Below, piece by piece: positions 61,740-64,000 of a stretch of DNA of 64,000 nucleotides. This stretch comes from Flavobacterium cerinum (GTDB lineage: Bacteria; Bacteroidota; Bacteroidia; Flavobacteriales; Flavobacteriaceae), in NCBI RefSeq assembly GCF_004028155.1, contig NZ_SBII01000001.1:496001-560000 (forward strand), written 5' to 3'. A program made the translations under genes and the position numbers. The number at the start of each line of letters is the position of its first letter. Positions within the stretch are counted from its first letter, which is position 1. Below the pieces are notes generated by a model. It did not search any database. It was not told where the DNA came from and was given only the letters and a program-made list of their open reading frames with translations.

Positions 61740-62270
61740 TTAGATCTCTTTGTCTGCAGCTTCAATATTTATGTGCGATTCCGCAATATAAGATAAGGCT
61801 AGATCGGCCACTTTTTCTTCTTCAAGCGTTTCTTCAAGCAGTATTACAACATCTTCTTCACGCAGGGCAATAGCATAGGCTCTCATAGTACCATAACAAG
61901 CAATCTCATAGTGCTTTATTTTTTGTAAAATGGCTATAATTGCTGCATCCCTAACAACTCCCTGTCTAATTAAGACAGCGACATCTTCTGCCTCCATTAT
62001 AAAGCAGGAAACAGCTTCATTAATAAGAGCTTCAGCCTCTATTCCAATAGCTGTAAATATCGTGTCAAGTCTGGAAAGGTGATTAATAGTATCAATTCTG
62101 TGTTTTTCAAGTACTATAACCAAATCTTTAGAAGTTGCATTTACTAAAGTATCGCTTAACATAGGTATCATGACACCTTCAGCCCAATAGAGTTCCCTGA
62201 GCTGTTTTTCGAATAGGCCTCTTAATTCGCGCGCCTGGTCAATATTTTCTTTTGCTATGTTTTGAAGCAT
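61740..62270 (-). CDS. DUF892 (YciF-like) ferritin-like protein
   Basis: A 176-residue four-helix bundle protein of the DUF892/YciF family, ferritin-like. Features are LRGLFEKQLRELYWAEG near the start, the central helix with FIMEAEDVAVLI and a second glutamate-rich pair (KHYEIACYG, LEETLEEEKVADLAL). The metal-ligand Glu/His set seems present, but I cannot verify it. In many bacteria this family is stress-induced. The two small paralogous genes lie downstream on the same strand. Confidence 0.88.
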   Translation of the reverse strand: MLQNIAKENIDQARELRGLFEKQLRELYWAEGVMIPMLSDTLVNATSKDLVIVLEKHRIDTINHLSRLDTIFTAIGIEAEALINEAVSCFIMEAEDVAVLIRQGVVRDAAIIAILQKIKHYEIACYGTMRAYAIALREEDVVILLEETLEEEKVADLALSYIAESHINIEAADKEI

Positions 62271-62923
62271 GATACTGTTTTTTTGTTATCAGGAAAAAAA
62301 AGCCGGTTTTAAACTGGCTGATTTTTAGGGGTTAAGTGTTTGTTATTTATAAAGTTACCACGGGGTTATCCTAAGAATATTACAATTAACGTTTCGTTAA
62401 CAGTGATTATTTATGTGTAATTGGTCGTAAAAATTTAACATTTTAACGTTTTTTGTTTTATTTGTGTAATTTTACGATTTTAGATAGTATGTTTGTTCGC
62501 GAAAATAATACACTGTTTAATTTTGAAAGACAACTTTTAAATTGATCTGTGTGTATAATATAGAGTTTTAATGATCCTGTTGAGGTTTGCGAGGCAGGAG
62601 ATAAAGTAAATTTTGGTTCTTGACCTTTATGCAAATTAATAGTGTATGTACCTGCCCAGTATGTATTTCGTATTAATAGATAGTCCGTACTTTTATAAGT
62701 GTCGGTTTTATTTGAAGTCCTTTCAAATTGAAAAAATCTATTGTGCCTGTTGCTTTGCGTTGGTTTTAGTTACCAGTTTTTCAAATATTTTTGATTTTTT
62801 AATAGTAGGGAAACCGCTGGCTTTTGCTGGCGGTTTTTTTGTTTTATAGCCAGGGATGTAAAAAGTATCCTAAAAGAGATGGCTCATAAACAAATGGTTT
62901 ATACTTTTACAAAAACACAGTTT
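62271..62923. other. 653-base gap with two hairpins, possible sRNA
   Basis: It holds a hairpin at 62301-62319 (AGCCGGTTT / AAACTGGCT, one G-T wobble; T-rich in the minus direction, inside the DUF892 leader) and a plus-strand terminator at 62811-62840 (AAACCGC...GCGGTTTTTTT) that ends no known gene. An open frame at 62646-62849 runs across the terminator and encodes an unconvincing hydrophobic peptide. A small RNA ending at 62840 is possible. Confidence 0.4.
62811..62840 (+). terminator. Orphan rho-independent terminator
   Basis: An 11-bp stem (two G-T wobbles) with TTTT loop and T7 run, with no annotated gene upstream on the plus strand. Confidence 0.7.
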
Positions 62924-63799
62924 ATGAAAAGCTTCTATATCATATCATCCCTATTTGCAGTTACCCTTTTATCATGCAGCGGCAGTGCGCAGCAATTAAA
63001 AGAATTGGGCAGCACAGACCTTAAAGAAATATCTGGGTTGGAATACCTGCCGCAATCAAAGTCGTTATGGGCTCTTGAGGATAGTGGTAATGAGAACAAA
63101 TTGTATAAAATAACTGATAACGGAAAATCAGAAGCCGAGGTTACTATAACAAATGTTGTAAACACAGATTGGGAAGAGCTGACATCTGATACTGAAGGTA
63201 ATTTATATATTGGCGATTTTGGCAATAATGACAATGCCAGAAAAGATCTTGGCATTTATAAAATAGACAAATCACAGCTTGCAGGTGAGACTGCAGCAGC
63301 TTCGTCTAAAATTACTTTTTCTTATCCTGAACAAACTGAATTTCCTCCAAAAAAATCAAAGCGTATATTCGACTGTGAAGCTTTTTTTGAGCATAAAGGC
63401 AATTTTTACCTGTTCACTAAAAACAGAAGTACCGGTTTTAATGGAAGTTTTAATATTTATAAAGTACCTAACAAAGAAGGCGATCATAAAGCAGTATTAC
63501 TAGGCTCTTTAACAACCTGTTCGACCTACAAGAAATGTGCGGTGACTGCTGCCGATATCAGCCCTGATGGTACTAAAGCAGTATTGCTTACCGGAGATAA
63601 GGTTTTTGTTATTACAAATTTTGCTAACGATAATTTTGCTTCCGGTAAAATGGAAATGTATGAACTGGGGCATGCTTCCCAAAAAGAAGGACTTTGCTTT
63701 AAAGATAACGACACTTTGCTTATCGCAGATGAAAAAGATAAGAAAACAGGCGGTAAACTTTATGAAGTAAAATTATCTGATCTAAAAACCAAACTGTAA
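62924..63799 (+). CDS. Beta-propeller-like lipoprotein
   Basis: A 291-residue exported lipoprotein, lipobox LLSC (Cys18). The mature part is made of repeated strands of the type LKEISGLEYLPQSKSLWALE, LTSDTEGNLYIGDFG and AADISPDGTKAVLLTG, as in NHL or SdiA-regulated beta-propellers. The function is unknown. The ATG at 62924 starts the signal peptide; an earlier ATG at 62879 gives 15 unrelated residues. Its 3' end overlaps the convergent gene by 18 bases. Confidence 0.75.
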   Translation: MKSFYIISSLFAVTLLSCSGSAQQLKELGSTDLKEISGLEYLPQSKSLWALEDSGNENKLYKITDNGKSEAEVTITNVVNTDWEELTSDTEGNLYIGDFGNNDNARKDLGIYKIDKSQLAGETAAASSKITFSYPEQTEFPPKKSKRIFDCEAFFEHKGNFYLFTKNRSTGFNGSFNIYKVPNKEGDHKAVLLGSLTTCSTYKKCAVTAADISPDGTKAVLLTGDKVFVITNFANDNFASGKMEMYELGHASQKEGLCFKDNDTLLIADEKDKKTGGKLYEVKLSDLKTKL

Positions 63800-64000
63800 A
63801 CCAAACGCCACACGACCACCATCGGCAGCATGAAAATAAGATAGCCTGGCGGTAACGGTGTCTGCGCCATTAAGCCATACTGCACCACCGGCACTGTTGT
63901 GCCATTTTCTGGAATTATCGTTGTCAACCCATACACGCCCATAATCAAAACCACCCAGTATTCCATACTTCATTGGGATAATGCTGCTTTTCCAGTTGCC
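63782..64000 (-). CDS. Outer-membrane barrel protein, 3' end only
   Basis: Only the last 72 codons are in the window; the start is beyond base 64000. The sequence is Gly/aromatic-rich with alternating strands (KYGILGGFDYGRVWVD, ARLSYFHAADGGRVAFGLQ) and ends in GF, as do outer-membrane barrel proteins of the surface-antigen type. It overlaps the convergent lipoprotein gene by 18 bases. Nothing more specific can be said. Confidence 0.65.
   Translation of the reverse strand, partial: GNWKSSIIPMKYGILGGFDYGRVWVDNDNSRKWHNSAGGAVWLNGADTVTARLSYFHAADGGRVAFGLQFGF

Noticed and set aside
62646..62849. Open frame over the orphan terminator
   Set aside because: Its end runs into the terminator hairpin; hydrophobic peptide without family likeness.

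Overview
The window reads as chromosomal DNA of a Flavobacterium-like bacterium (Bacteroidota, Flavobacteriaceae). Evidence: a complete gldKLMN gliding / type IX secretion cluster, promoters of the Bacteroidota type (TTG, 17-23 bases, TAnnTTTG), many Bacteroidota-specific families (GSCFA, DUF4136, DUF4230, DUF5522, DUF4238, TonB-receptor-like beta-barrel proteins), almost no Shine-Dalgarno sequences, and low GC. There is no rRNA, CRISPR array, transposase or integrase. The only RNA genes I see are two identical initiator tRNAs and a TPP riboswitch.

Layout. 1-2.4 kb: a sigma-54 activator (cut by the window edge) behind miaB. 2.5-11 kb: topA, a metal-site-degenerate arginase-fold gene, then gldK-gldL-gldM-gldN, closed by a strong terminator. 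11-19.7 kb: ordinary genes (FAD oxidoreductase, DUF983, ABC-F ATPase, small lipoprotein, GyrI-like, App1-like phosphatase, lipid kinase, acyltransferase-like, DUF1761, a tiny HExxH protein). 19.7-26.3 kb: DUF5522, urocanate hydratase, DUF4136 lipoprotein, aromatic amino acid hydroxylase, DUF4230, GSCFA. 26.3-28.8 kb: three tandem paralogous lipoprotein genes, one stopped at codon 3. 28.9-34.9 kb: alaS, then a likely operon M23 peptidase / MerR / LemA / two TPM-domain proteins. 35-41 kb: two tandem paralogous outer-membrane beta-barrel genes. 41-43.4 kb: the GTPases der and era.

43.4-50.1 kb is the accessory part: two identical tRNA-fMet genes around a J-domain/KTSC gene, then a segment of about 3 kb (TOPRIM-like protein, DUF4238 protein, TruC-like pseudouridine synthase) bracketed by diverged direct repeats of about 190 bp that begin at the tRNA 3' end, followed by an EreA/TIKI-like secreted protein and a serine beta-lactamase-fold protein. 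The TOPRIM/DUF4238 pair is the best candidate here for an undescribed (possibly defence-related) module.

50.2-64 kb: three tandem lipocalin-like genes, a single-domain response regulator, an LprI-like protein, an AIM24-family protein, an S41 peptidase, a TPP-riboswitch-controlled thiamine salvage operon (thiM-thiE-thiD-tenA), a two-DTG aspartyl protease with PDZ, SemiSWEET, two small paralogous proteins beside a DUF892 ferritin-like protein, a beta-propeller-like lipoprotein, and the 3' end of an outer-membrane barrel gene.
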